DNA of 64,000 bases from Morinoia aosen (Eukaryota; Arthropoda; Malacostraca; Amphipoda; Talitridae). Location of the stretch: contig CM059575.1 of assembly GCA_030386875.1 (NCBI GenBank), positions 45,042,859 to 45,106,858 of the forward strand. The letters are read 5' to 3'. Below, piece after piece: positions 31,526 through 41,437 of the stretch (positions are counted from its first letter, which is position 1; the number at the start of each line of letters is the position of its first letter). The notes under the pieces were generated by a model. The model saw only the letters and a list, made by a program, of their open reading frames with translations. It was not told where the DNA came from and did not search any database. Made by a program: the position numbers and the translations under genes.

Positions 31526-31533
31526 TTTTTATA
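31523..31533 (-). promoter_or_regulatory. Start-abutting motif, PLA2 gene
   Basis: TATAAAAA directly followed by the ATG at 31525. Confidence 0.6.
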
Positions 31534-31543
31534 CTTTATTTAA

Positions 31544-34500
31544 TTAATATATTTTATAGTGATTTAATGCTAGTGTATTGATACCATCTGGTAATATATG
31601 TCACTTGTCATCATAACCATTTAATGCAACCTTATTTATTTCTTTAGTATATAATTCGTGGTTAACACTTTGGATATTATACATCGTTTTGTATATTGTT
31701 TCATTATTCAATGCTCTTTTATATTCATCCATTGTGATATTGTGCTCAGTTATGTTCTTACTTACCCCTTTTGCTTTCTTACTCACGGAATTTTTCGTCT
31801 TGTAACAATATAGTTTTGCTCTGAGACCGACGAATTCTTCAATTGGTATTCCACACGTTTCGTCTTTCATTTTCCCAATGTATTTCATATTTTTAGTTGA
31901 ATATAGGAAGTGTTCTTTAGAATAGTTTGATGTATCATACAAGTCTTTATTTATTTCCATATCTTTGTACAAATCTTTTGTTTCGATATCATAACATAAT
32001 GAATCTGTATCTGTAAACAACAACTTTGCCTTATTACCATACTCTTTTTAATATGATTATAATGGAAATCATACATTAATGTTTTACTTATATCCAATAC
32101 AGATAACCCTACGTAGATTTGTTTATCAAATTTCAGTCTTTGTTTTTGCATATGACATGCTATCAAATTTTCTGAGAATATTTTAAAACTGGTAAAGTTT
32201 GGTTTATTTGCTAATTTAATTAATTCTTTCTCTGACTTTACCAAACACACATCTACTCTATTTCTAATATTTTCCGTTGTTTTACCAAATACTAAATTGT
32301 TCATCAGCTTGTAGAAGTCTTTTTCAAATTCAGATTTAGCTTGCTGACGCATTTTTGTGTTGATATCAATATATGATTTCATCCATGGACTTTCATCAAA
32401 CTCTAATATTCTATGAATTTTCTCTAACTTCAATCCTAGATCTAGATATTGTGTTAGAGATTTAAGATGTACAACATATTTTTCTCGTTTTCCAAGATGT
32501 GGTATTAATTTATATACATCGTTTACTTTGATATTTTCTGGAGCTAATGGTAAATCATTATGGAGAGCATGTAAGTCTTTCGGATAACTTAAATCAACTT
32601 CTAATATATAAACTTTATCTGCTTTGAGTTTCGACTTTGGATTTTTCCATTTAAAGTTTCCAGTAGGTAATGATCGACACATAGCCCATCCGTAAAGATT
32701 ATTTGCATCTATGTATGTGATAAAACTATTTGGTTTTCCTTTATCAAATGTTTCTGGAATATATGGATTGTTTGCTTTTGCATATCGTGTTGATATTGTA
32801 GAAATCCCACCTCATATTCCTTTTTCGATGAATAGGAGCATATCATGATCTTCAAACAAGTCCAATTCTATTTTTGTATGTTGCAGTAAAGCATCGAAAG
32901 ACAATCCGGGAGCTGTAAAATAATGTGCTGGATCTAGAGAATAAGTTTTCATGCATGTTAGTCTAAATTCTTCAAATACTTCGGCTAGTAATAATGTATC
33001 GACTTTTAGATATAAATTATGGTAATCTTTGAATGTTGTACAATTAAAAGCTCTCCACACTTTGAGTGCATGCTGATATTCATCTTCTGAAATATTTTTA
33101 TTATTTAATCTACTGTAGAATTCACTTTTAGCTGGTAAACTATTAACGTTCATTTTTTCATAATTATTTACATATTCATACGGATAAATACCTTTTTTGT
33201 TGATCAACTCTAATTGTTGTTCATTGAGAAAGAACTTCGACAATTCTTTGTGCTTAGATAAATTCTTCGAAAGTTTATCTAGAGATGAAGGTAAAAACCT
33301 GTAGCTGTCTAAGAACCGTAAGTCTCTGGTGATATCTTTAATTTTTCCTGTATGTTTACATACATAGGAATCTACTTTTATGGTTTGTGTGAAACTAATA
33401 TATTCTTCATCTGTTTGTGGAATAACGTTCAACTTTCCCGATATATTTCCCAAGTCTTTCACGAACAAATGAGCATCGTAATTAGACAGATTGTGTAGAA
33501 ACACAGGTATAAAATTTGGATTCCTAATTTTTAAATTACATTTTAAATGAGCTGGACCTCTATAATGACCTGTCAAATGATTGTGGTCTCTAACTTTATA
33601 GTTATCTTCCGTAAATTCTCCGCCACATACATAGCATCTTGTGGCTTCTTTATATTTTTCGAATTCATCTGATGGTAAACAGATTTTCTTATTTATTTTC
33701 AACAGACTATAAGTTCTCTTGGTTTCTTTTTCTAAATATTCTACAAACTTTTGGGAAGCATCTTTACCATTATATATTTCTAAACGGGAATATTCATCTG
33801 CTTCAGATTTTGTATAGCAACAGAATGAATTAGGATTGTGCTTCTGAATGTTCATGGTGTAACTCGAGTTTTGATTTGGTTGACACGTATCTATTTTTGT
33901 CAATGTTGATTCGAAGTCAGCATAAATTGTGAAAGGATGTCTAATTGTTTTTTGGTAATGTTTAAATTTCAATTTACCTCCTTCAAGAACATACTTTGTT
34001 GGAGTGTGAACTGAACAATCATTAATGTGGTTTGTTAATAAACATTCTTTTGTGAATGGCCATAAACAATATGGACAGACATGTTTTTTATGACCATCTT
34101 TAGTTTGCATAAATGGACTTAACGACTTCATCAATACATAATGACTTTTATTTTCATTTGTTAACAATAATAGTGATATAACATCTTCATTTTTTACCTT
34201 TGTTATTCTCAGAGGACATAATTCTTTCAAGTAATTAAAGTTGTAAACATTTACTGACACATTATTGTTTCTCTCAAATTTATCGATATCTTTGAGTTTT
34301 ACTGGGAATGTTATGTCTCTGAAATTTAACTTTTCAGCTTCAGTTTTTAATCTTTTAGATATTCTATTGCCGTTTTTTTCATCTCGGCAATAATATCTCG
34401 CAACACTCCACATAAAGCATTTATTATCGGTATTTTTAATATTAATTAGTTTATAAGTAGACTTTTGAAACTTTTCAGGTAATTCTATATAACTAGAACC

Positions 34501-35307
34501 TTTGATAGGCTTGTATTCAATAATTTTTACATTGAAGTCTAATAATTTATCTGTTATCCAGCCCGAGGAGTTTTTTGTATATTCTTCAACCTTTCTAATA
34601 GCTTCTTTATACAGATCATCAATGTTTGTAAAGTTTTTCGATATGTCTATAAACTTACCTGTATTCATCCATGCTGTTGAATATACTTTTTCATTTTTTT
34701 CTTTGTATATATAAAATTGAACTAAAATTGCCAATGGTATCTTCATATTATCAAACTTTTGCTCTCTCAAAATTGATTTCACAACCGGGGTCATATTCCT
34801 CATGAAAACTGTCGGATCTATAACTGATATATCAGAGAACATATATTCCAGGCATTTTTCATTTATAGCACATTTTTTTCCTCTGAATTTACAGCCATAA
34901 ACGTTTCTAAAATGCTTCTTTGATTTCTTATGCTGTTCTAGATTTTTTACTTCTACTTTACATATTTTACACACCTTTTTCTCAAAATATGAATCGGAAA
35001 TTAATTCTTGATTTATGTTTTTAATATGCCTAGTAGATTTTAGATGTGTTTTTAGATCAGAGACATTTATATTACATATATTACATAAATCTTTGTTTTC
35101 ATCAAAATACAGATCCGAGATTAATAGTTTACTCACGTTTTTATTGTGTTTCATGCTTTTCTCATGTCTTCTCAAGTTGATGATGTAAATATTACATATA
35201 TTACAAAAATTGTTACATGAAGTCATCTTTACTGAAATTTTCTTTAAATTATTATGCCTTTTTGTATTCTTAGTATTAGATAGATGTGATACATTAAATG
35301 ATTCCAT
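31544..35307 (-). pseudogene. Protein-primed-type family B DNA polymerase (pPolB), broken
   Basis: Replicates the element, in the family from terminal-protein primers. The N-terminus has three zinc fingers of identical spacing C-x2-C-x9-H-x5-H (starting at residues 35, 75 and 113). Next come a Polinton-type N-terminal region, a C2H2 (409-431), Exo I (FTIYADFEST, about 464), a Cys/His insert (CYVCGGEF...DHNHLTGHYRGPAH), Exo II (HNLSNYDAHLF) and Exo III (YLKVDTLLLAEVF). Motif A (IDANNLYGWAM), motif B (KLMNNLVFGKTTEN) and motif C (LFTDTDSL) follow. Lesions: TGA at 32812-32814, a 1-nt frameshift near 32041-32050 just before motif C, and TGA at 31601-31603 close to the C-terminus. All active-site residues survive; about 1,255 codons. 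Confidence 0.95.
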
Positions 35308-35316
35308 TTTTAATAA
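35305..35316 (-). promoter_or_regulatory. Variant start-abutting sequence, polymerase gene
   Basis: TTATTAAAAATG: one A fewer than the structural-gene motif and a different upstream triplet. Confidence 0.45.
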
Positions 35317-35557
35317 ATTATTTTCTCAGTATATTTTAAAAATTTCAATGTATTTATCCAATGTAAATTTTAAAGTATTCTGAAAATTTATATTAATCAA
35401 AATGAAAAGCAATATTCCATATGAAGTAATAGATGCTCAAAAATTGCAAACTCGATGTATTTACTTTATTTACAACCAAAGGTAGCTCATTCTCTCGTTA
35501 TTGCCTAACGAGACAACCATAAAAAGAAAAACACATTGAAGAAATAAACTTAATAAA
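35313..35557. promoter_or_regulatory. Divergent intergenic region of the Polinton
   Basis: Lies between the minus-strand polymerase and the plus-strand gene pair, so it should hold both promoters. A short plus frame opens at 35401 but ends after about 19 codons. The right part (35475-35560) is a duplicate of 35738-35823. Confidence 0.5.
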
Positions 35558-35823
35558 ATGGAAGATATTATTACAGATATTCAAAGAGAAGTTGTTCTCA
35601 ATACTGCAAAAATAAATCAATTGCAATTAGATGTTGATCAAATTCAAAATGATGTCGAATTAAATAGGGAAGTTATAACTCAATTAGAGTCAGATATCAT
35701 TCATCTTGAAACATTAATCAGTAACGATTCTTATGACACCAAAGGCAGCTTTTTCTCTCGTAATTGCCCAACGAGACAACCAATAAGAAAGAAAAATACA
35801 TTGAAGAATTGAACTTAATGAAG
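35475..35823 (+). repeat. Direct repeat, about 86 bp, copies 263 bp apart
   Basis: 35475-35560 and 35738-35823 align throughout (shared ACCAAAGG, TTCTCTCGT, AACGAGACAACCA, CATTGAAGAA, AACTTAAT). The left copy contains the start codon of the small coiled-coil gene; the right copy encodes its C-terminus. Confidence 0.8.
35558..35812 (+). CDS. Small coiled-coil protein
   Basis: 84 codons. Residues 5-55 form heptads of Ile/Leu/Val (INQLQLDVDQIQNDVELN) consistent with a coiled coil; the tail is basic (RQPIRKKNTLKN). The ATG follows TTAATAAA. It is first in a two-gene plus-strand unit with the ATPase, 97 bp apart. No family recognised; the coiled coil resembles in style the two large minus-strand coiled-coil proteins, so it may be a partner or a remnant of a duplicated one. 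Confidence 0.45.
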   Translation: MEDIITDIQREVVLNTAKINQLQLDVDQIQNDVELNREVITQLESDIIHLETLISNDSYDTKGSFFSRNCPTRQPIRKKNTLKN

Positions 35824-35909
35824 TAGCAAATTTAAAAAACAATGTTTACAATTGCTACAAACAGAAAATAAATTTTGGAAAGTCAGTTGTATTTTATTAG
35901 TTAAATAAA

Positions 35910-36686
35910 ATGGTGTATATGTGGAAAGACAGTAAAAGAAATAATCAAAAGAATCACTTAATTTTTCCTTCTCCTGGCTTGAGATGTCTCATCGTAGGGA
36001 GATCAAACTGTGGTAAAACTTCTTTATTAATAAAGCTTCTGTTGGAAAAATTTGTCGATTTTAATCATCTTTTTCTGTACAGTAAATCAATACATCAACC
36101 AGAATATAAACTGTTGAAGAATGCTTTTGATAAAGGCTATAACCAATCTGAAATAATTGAATTATTTGAAAAGGGCAATGGTAATATTGACGATTTCCTT
36201 GAGAATTTACCTATTAAAAGAAACTCAAAATCTAAAATTGAATATTTTCAAGATATGACAGCTATTCCCGATCCAAGTGACGTAGATTCAAAAAAGAAAA
36301 ATCTTTTTATTTTCGACGATATAGCAACTGAAAGAGATCAAAGTCCAGCTGATAGCTTTTACACTAGAGGTAGACACAACAACTGCTGTTCAATATACTT
36401 ATCACAAAATTATTATTTATTACCAAGACAAACAATTAGAACAAATGCCAACGTTCTGATTCTTTTTGGTTTAGACTCAACTGATATGAAGAACATTTAC
36501 ACAGATATCATATCTTAGGACATGCCCTTTGATGAATTTAAAGAGTTTTGTTCAAACACATACAAAGAACCATATAATTTTATCTTTATTAATAAAGACA
36601 GACATCCACTTCAAGGTAGGTATTTTCAAAACTTTGACAAATTATATATTCCTGAAAAATACTTCAAAGAATGGAATTATGCCTAA
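35910..36686 (+). pseudogene. FtsK/HerA-type genome-packaging ATPase (A32-like), one internal stop
   Basis: Pumps DNA into preformed capsids in Polintons and related viruses. Walker A is GRSNCGKTS (about residues 31-39); Walker B is NLFIFDDI. The RHNNCCSIYLSQNYYLLP block then holds the sensor Gln/Asn, and TIRTNANVLILF is the typical arginine-containing C-terminal part. A TAG at 36516-36518 falls after residue 202; the same frame then continues 55 codons (DEFKEFC...GRYFQNFD) to TAA at 36684-36686, matching the usual length of about 255. The lost tail is a conserved part of the family, so function is doubtful. The ATG follows TTAAATAAA. Confidence 0.9.
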
Positions 36687-36700
36687 ACATACTATTTATT

Positions 36701-36907
36701 GTTTTTATTGATGAAACCCACGTGGTTAGATTAAGAAAATTGAAATTTATATCTAAAAGTGACTTAGTCGTTTGTGTAAGTAGTTTTGACTTATAAAAAG
36801 TCAAAATTCGTCAATGAATAATTTTTTTTGAAAATTTTTCAATAAATAATTTCCATTTCAAGCTAATTGAGGCGAATTGTGATCTGATTGGTATTGTGCT
36901 TACTACT
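36701..36907 (-). repeat. Polinton right terminal inverted repeat
   Basis: Complement of 22776-22982. It begins 15 bp after the ATPase stop, so the right end has no non-coding spacer comparable to the left. Confidence 0.95.
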
Positions 36908-38711
36908 ATACCGTATTGGATGATGAAGGGTCGTCAGGTCTGTCGTCCCACGAGTGTATAGGCACTGTAGGAGGAGGTTTGGTTGGAAGGTTTGGCGGGG
37001 CGGGGAATTTTCTTAAGAAGTGGGATGCAACATCCTCTGGGACGGTCGTAACGCGTTCCAGAGATCGCACGCGTTGCGATACCACATGAGGCAAGAGCTC
37101 AGTCCCGCTGTCCCCCGACCCGTGGGCACCCGATCGAGGAGCTGAAAGGTCACGTCTGTTTCCCACCTCCCCCACACTCGGACGACCGGGCTCCCGCACA
37201 GCAGGGCGGGGCTTCCTAGTCACGACAGGCGGCGGCTCAGGGGCTATCTTGCGGATGCCTGTCGACTTCCGCGCTGGTTCGCGTCTATCATGGGTGGCCC
37301 GACTCAGGGGGACCCCTGCCTTTGGCTGGGTGATTTCAGTGATTTTAAGGATCTTAGTTACAGCACTATTTTGAGGTGGTGAGGCGTTGCTTTGCATACG
37401 TTTCCGGGAGGTTACAATAGAAGGAATTGCCCTCAATGGTTCTTCCTGCTCACCCGGAGATGGTTCTACTGCAGCTGTGGGAGCACTTGTCTGGCTGCTC
37501 CTGGATTCTCTGAGTGGCCGTGACTCTTCTACGTCTATAATTCTCGTAGGGCCTTTCGGTCCCAGCTGCTGTCTCACAGGATCAACACTCCCGCGTCGTC
37601 CACCGAGAAGGGCAGAAATGGAGTTTAGCGGTCTTTCTTGGGTTGTTCGCACCGCTCCAGCATATGTTACACGGGGGCGTACAAACCTGCTGCTAACAGT
37701 CCGCTTGGCTTCGCCGTAGCTAATCTTTTCTTTTGTTTGTACTGCCAGAATCTCCTCTTCCAACTTATAGTAATAACAGTTTCGGGAGCTAGAAGGGTGC
37801 TGCTCATCACAATTTGTACACCTCGGAGAGCCAGTGCAAGGCATTTCGTGTTGCTGTTCAGCACAGGTGGCACACACGCCAGTTTGAGCACGGCAGGACT
37901 TTGCTCCGTGTCCAAAGGCCTGACACTTAGAGCAGCGGCGAGGCTTCGGTACATATTGACGCACCAAGCATCGCGTCCATCCAATGTCTACAGACTGGGG
38001 CAGGTTACATCGGTCGAAGGTGAGGATGTATATCGAGGAAGGGACCAACGCACCATATTCCATCCTTTGTCTCCGGTAAATCGCCTTCACCTCAAACTGC
38101 TTCAGCTCTTCCAAAAGCCGCTCATCGCTGTATTGTGGGTAGTTAGCATACCATATGGTGCCCTTGCACTCATTGAGGCTCTCATGCGGGGTGACCTGAA
38201 TGTCGGTTCCGGCGAGGGTCCGAATGCCTGCGATAGACGCGCTCTGGTACTGGTTTCGGACCTCTATGAGGAGGCTTCCGTTTCGAGCCTCCGTCACCTT
38301 TGCTGGTCTGCCACCCAGCCTTCGGCACAGATCACGATTTGCTGCGATTACGTCCACGTGGCTCATCGGTGCTCCATTCTTAGCTTTAAGAATAAAAAAT
38401 CTTTTGTATTCCGTTGGTAAAGTCTGATTTTGATTTTCATTTGTGAACACAGGTTCGGCAAGGTGGTGTAGTTGTCGGTTACGGCGATTTTGGCGGCGAG
38501 GCTGGCCTCCACCATTTAAATCCCCCACCCTAAGAGGGGGCTCATGGGGTTCTACTGTCAGGCTTAGGTTCTCAAGCGGCCTAGTTTCCGCCTCACTGAC
38601 AGTAGTTTGCGGCAGTCGCTGTATCAGTTGTGGGTTCTTAGAAGTCTCACTTTCCACAGCTGCTTCACCTCCACTCGCAGAGTTCTGCGATGTTGGTGGC
38701 ACCTGTGTCAC
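36906..38711 (-). CDS. ORF1 (gag-like) of the I-group retrotransposon, 3' end cut by the Polinton
   Basis: 601 codons without a stop. The N-terminal third is acidic and Pro/Thr-rich. Residues about 105-240 hold a conserved non-LTR gag core (RFFILKAKNG...). Three zinc knuckles follow: CSKCQAFGHGAKSC, CATCAEQQHEMPC and CTNCDEQHPSSSRNC, which bind the RNA. The C-terminus is a basic, Pro/Arg-rich low-complexity tail. The present TAG stop (36906-36908) is created by the first bases of the Polinton. Across the target duplication the frame would have continued about 22 codons to a TGA overlapping the ORF2 ATG. The stop-free length argues for a young retrotransposon copy. Confidence 0.85.
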   Translation of the reverse strand: MTQVPPTSQNSASGGEAAVESETSKNPQLIQRLPQTTVSEAETRPLENLSLTVEPHEPPLRVGDLNGGGQPRRQNRRNRQLHHLAEPVFTNENQNQTLPTEYKRFFILKAKNGAPMSHVDVIAANRDLCRRLGGRPAKVTEARNGSLLIEVRNQYQSASIAGIRTLAGTDIQVTPHESLNECKGTIWYANYPQYSDERLLEELKQFEVKAIYRRQRMEYGALVPSSIYILTFDRCNLPQSVDIGWTRCLVRQYVPKPRRCSKCQAFGHGAKSCRAQTGVCATCAEQQHEMPCTGSPRCTNCDEQHPSSSRNCYYYKLEEEILAVQTKEKISYGEAKRTVSSRFVRPRVTYAGAVRTTQERPLNSISALLGGRRGSVDPVRQQLGPKGPTRIIDVEESRPLRESRSSQTSAPTAAVEPSPGEQEEPLRAIPSIVTSRKRMQSNASPPQNSAVTKILKITEITQPKAGVPLSRATHDRREPARKSTGIRKIAPEPPPVVTRKPRPAVREPGRPSVGEVGNRRDLSAPRSGAHGSGDSGTELLPHVVSQRVRSLERVTTVPEDVASHFLRKFPAPPNLPTKPPPTVPIHSWDDRPDDPSSSNTV

Positions 38712-39230
38712 TTTTGGGGGTTCCCTTGAGGTTGAGAGGCGGTCGGATGAAAGTCCTGTGGTTGAATCAGGGTCGCTGCCGGGGAAGGGACAGTAATAGA
38801 AGTTTCCTTGGAAGCAAGCACATTGTTTAAGGTCCCCTTTGTCAGAAGGATTGCTCCTCCCTATCCAGGCTGGCTAAGGCCGGAAAGGGGACCCCTGGGC
38901 GGTCAATTGCACAATTGGTGCGTCTCCACACTTAAGGCGGGCGCACATTCACCAGTAGAGATAAATATCTCTCCCACCGTCGGCCCCCGCCCGTGGCAGT
39001 CCCCACGTATGCCCGGGATAACCGGGGACTTTATAACCCGTAACTGCGGGGGCCCGGTTTTATTTACATGGGGGGCCTTCCCATGGCCCCCCATTTTGTC
39101 TGGCTGCTCCGAGTGAGCCTGTCTGCCGCGGTTGCACCCACCAGGACCAAAGGTCCCGACAGCATAGCCTCACTCCTCCTCACAACACACAAACCCTCCC
39201 ACCACAATAAGGTAAGGGGGCGTTGGGAGG
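38712..39230 (-). other. 5' UTR of the I-group retrotransposon
   Basis: GC-rich sequence upstream of ORF1, ending where composition drops to AT-rich near 39230. No promoter motif was certain; the 5' end is set by composition only. Confidence 0.5.
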
Positions 39231-39882
39231 CATAAAAAATAAATAGCATAAATAGTATAAAATATAGAGTTGTGAAAAGAAAACACTCATGTCAAGTCGC
39301 TGTGCGTATTACATAATACGATAGTTTTAAGGTCTAAGACTTACAATTCAAACCATATTTTCCAAAGGCTTCAGTGGGTAATTTTCTTGCAGATAGTTTT
39401 TGTTTCTAGAGTAAATCGTCCTCTTCACGTACAAGAGCAAATTTTCAGGACAGAACACGCTTATGAAAATATAAGATTATCAAGTCTGTCGGTCCTGACT
39501 CACAATCGCAAAGCCAACAACGTTAAATTGAACTTTTAATCATACCTATCAATTGGTAGCGTGATTTTCAAATACATCAACATTGATAATTACACTATAA
39601 CCGTTCGAAATGTACGGTCGCATACATGCAATTCGTTCATAAACAAGAACAAGAATTACTTACATCTTTAAATAGTTCTACAAAGAAGTGACCTGTTTTC
39701 TAATGTTTTACCAGCAAAAAAAAAAGCAATGTGTTTACGATTCAAACAAAACTATACACAATGATTTCACTCGATTCGGAAATAAATATTATCTTCTCCA
39801 AGGGCGTTTTTTTAAATGCTCTTTTAGTTTAGTTCATATCCGACGTCAGTTTTTGGATTGATCTTGTGGTTTTCTCCCTCAG
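39231..39882. other. AT-rich, probably intronic
   Basis: No repeat or element recognised. It ends in a pyrimidine tract and AG directly before the candidate exon. Confidence 0.5.
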
Positions 39883-39973
39883 GCTACTTTACGCTCCTGG
39901 CAGACTATGATTATCTAAGGACTATGAATATCAATGCCCGAAACGAGTGCCTGAAATACTGTCACGAGAGAAG
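39883..39973 (+). CDS. Candidate internal exon of a host gene (Cys-pair, possibly PAN/apple-type)
   Basis: 91 nt, preceded by GGTTTTCTCCCTCAG (pyrimidine tract and AG acceptor) and followed by AAG|GTAAGG (consensus donor). One frame is open throughout, entering after two bases and leaving with two. The peptide includes LLADYDYLRTM and ends with NECLKYCHER. C-x3-C preceded by Glu resembles the second strand/helix of PAN/apple domains in arthropod cuticular ZP proteins, but 29 residues are too few to name a family. Codon choice and GC content differ from the AT-rich surroundings. If real, the neighbouring kilobases are introns. Partner exons were not found in the window. Confidence 0.55.
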
Positions 39974-41372
39974 GTAAGGTCCCGCCTCCTTATTAATTTG
40001 CATTAATAAGGAAACCAGGTTCTCGGAATGGAGGAATTGGCATACCTCCAACAAAAGCAAAAAATACCCTAGGAAAAACACGGGGAAATATATGGGAAAC
40101 CTGAGTGCCCAATTAATTGAAATTTATATAGATATAATATATGCGAAATACAAGGTTAGAGACACAAACATACAGTTTCTAAAAATACTAAAACAAGGGC
40201 AGTACTCACCGATTTGTAGGGTTACCACACACAAAAAAGCGTCTTTTCTTGCGCCATCTTCCTCGGCGAAATATGGTACTGGCGTAGACGGGTTATAAAA
40301 CTCCATATGGAAGGGCTAATGTTATTTTCATGATAAATGCACCCTACTACAGCCACTTTATTGGAAATTACTGAAATTGTGAATTCTACAAGCACTGCCT
40401 ACCTAATTGGGCGGCCGAATTTATTCTACGTCGCTACACATCGAAATACATTACAAATAATGCCTATCATAGCGCACTTCAACAGGGCAGAAGGATTTCA
40501 GCTTCAGCTCACTTATGCATTCCCTCACGCACTGCTTCAGTTCGAATTTCTGAGTTACACACAGGTCAGTAAATGTTTATTGTCGTCGGTGTTCGCAGCT
40601 TTGCGTCATTCCTCATGTGGAAGCGTATTCAGCCACACACACAACCTCCCACCTGCTCGATAAATATTTACAACCCATTACTTTTACTCGTTCAGATAAT
40701 ATTCTCTCCAGTATTTCAATTTTTAACTTCAATTAAAGACATTAAATTTCCTATCCCATTTATCTCAAAATGATGTATTTCCTTCAAGGAAAACTGCTTC
40801 TCCTAATATTCACACTGATGCTCACGGGCCCGGCAATGTTGACATTTAATGCTCCATCAATGACTACCACAATTTGGTTGGATTTTTAATTAAGCCTTCT
40901 GTAAAAAAAGGAGAAAATTTACTGTATTGTTAAAAAAAGAATTTTGATACGTTCAACAATATATATCTTACGACGCACACTACATTCAAGTACTTCAACG
41001 TGACATTTTCGGTGCAAAACTTGATTCTACGCACTTCTTTCCCTGCCGAGGTTCCACGTGAGACTGCCCCCGGATTGTCAGCTATGCGTAATGGTTAGAG
41101 AAGGTTATTCTTTCTTTTCACCCATAACCAATCAGGCTCTTCAGAGATTTCCTAAGCGCTCTTTCGAGACCTCCTTCTTAGTTGCGATCGCTGTTCAATT
41201 TGTTGGTTCTACCCTTCGACTTCTCCTCTTGTGATCTTGTTTCCATTGGCAGCCAATTCCCTTGACGTTAGCTTGAATAACTCCGCCCTCTCTCAAGGTC
41301 TATCGATACCCCTTCGAGCAACAAGTGTTGGTTGCCCGCTTGTTCTCAAGGTCCTCAAGTTCAAATTTCGCG

Positions 41373-41376
<4 letters not shown>
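39974..41376. other. Probable intron, nothing else recognised
   Basis: Stops in all frames and no element ends. The longest open frame is 108 codons at 40337-40663 and has no motifs. Confidence 0.45.
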
Positions 41377-41436
<60 letters not shown>

Positions 41437-41437
41437 T
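41377..41437. repeat. (TA)n microsatellite
   Basis: About 30 TA units, one interruption by TGTA near 41424. Confidence 0.95.

Larger units (their letters stand above)
22776..36907 (-). mobile_element. Polinton/Maverick (adintovirus-like) element, 14,132 bp
   Basis: A self-synthesising DNA transposon related to adenovirus-like viruses. It is bounded by 207-bp TIRs starting AGTAGTAAGCACAATACC, with 6-bp flanks ATCCCG (22770-22775) and ATACCG (36908-36913) as the target duplication, one mismatch. It carries the diagnostic set: family B polymerase, integrase, adenain-type protease, packaging ATPase, double-jelly-roll-type capsid candidate and minor capsid, plus a PLA2, core-like protein and fibre-like coiled coils. 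Polymerase, protease, minor capsid, PLA2 and ATPase carry stops or frameshifts. Base composition is distinctly more AT-rich than the retrotransposon it interrupts. It could once have formed virions; this copy cannot. Confidence 0.95.
17885..39230 (-). mobile_element. I-group non-LTR retrotransposon split by a Polinton
   Basis: The minus strand carries, 5' to 3', a 5' UTR (about 39230-38712), ORF1 (38711-36906), then ORF2 (22708-18072) with endonuclease, reverse transcriptase and RNase H, and a GC-rich 3' UTR (18071-17885). The 14.1-kb Polinton lies exactly between ORF1 and ORF2. An RNase H domain after the RT and a gag with three zinc knuckles point to the I/Nimb/Loa group rather than Jockey or RTE. 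Neither outer end nor its target duplication was located, so both limits are approximate. Confidence 0.75.

Noticed and set aside
22776..36907. A currently replicating virus genome
   Set aside because: It has TIRs, a target duplication in a retrotransposon and broken polymerase, protease, ATPase, PLA2 and minor capsid genes; it is an integrated, inactive copy.
37387..38796. Long plus-strand frames across 37.4-38.8 kb
   Set aside because: They are antisense shadows of the GC-rich gag ORF1.
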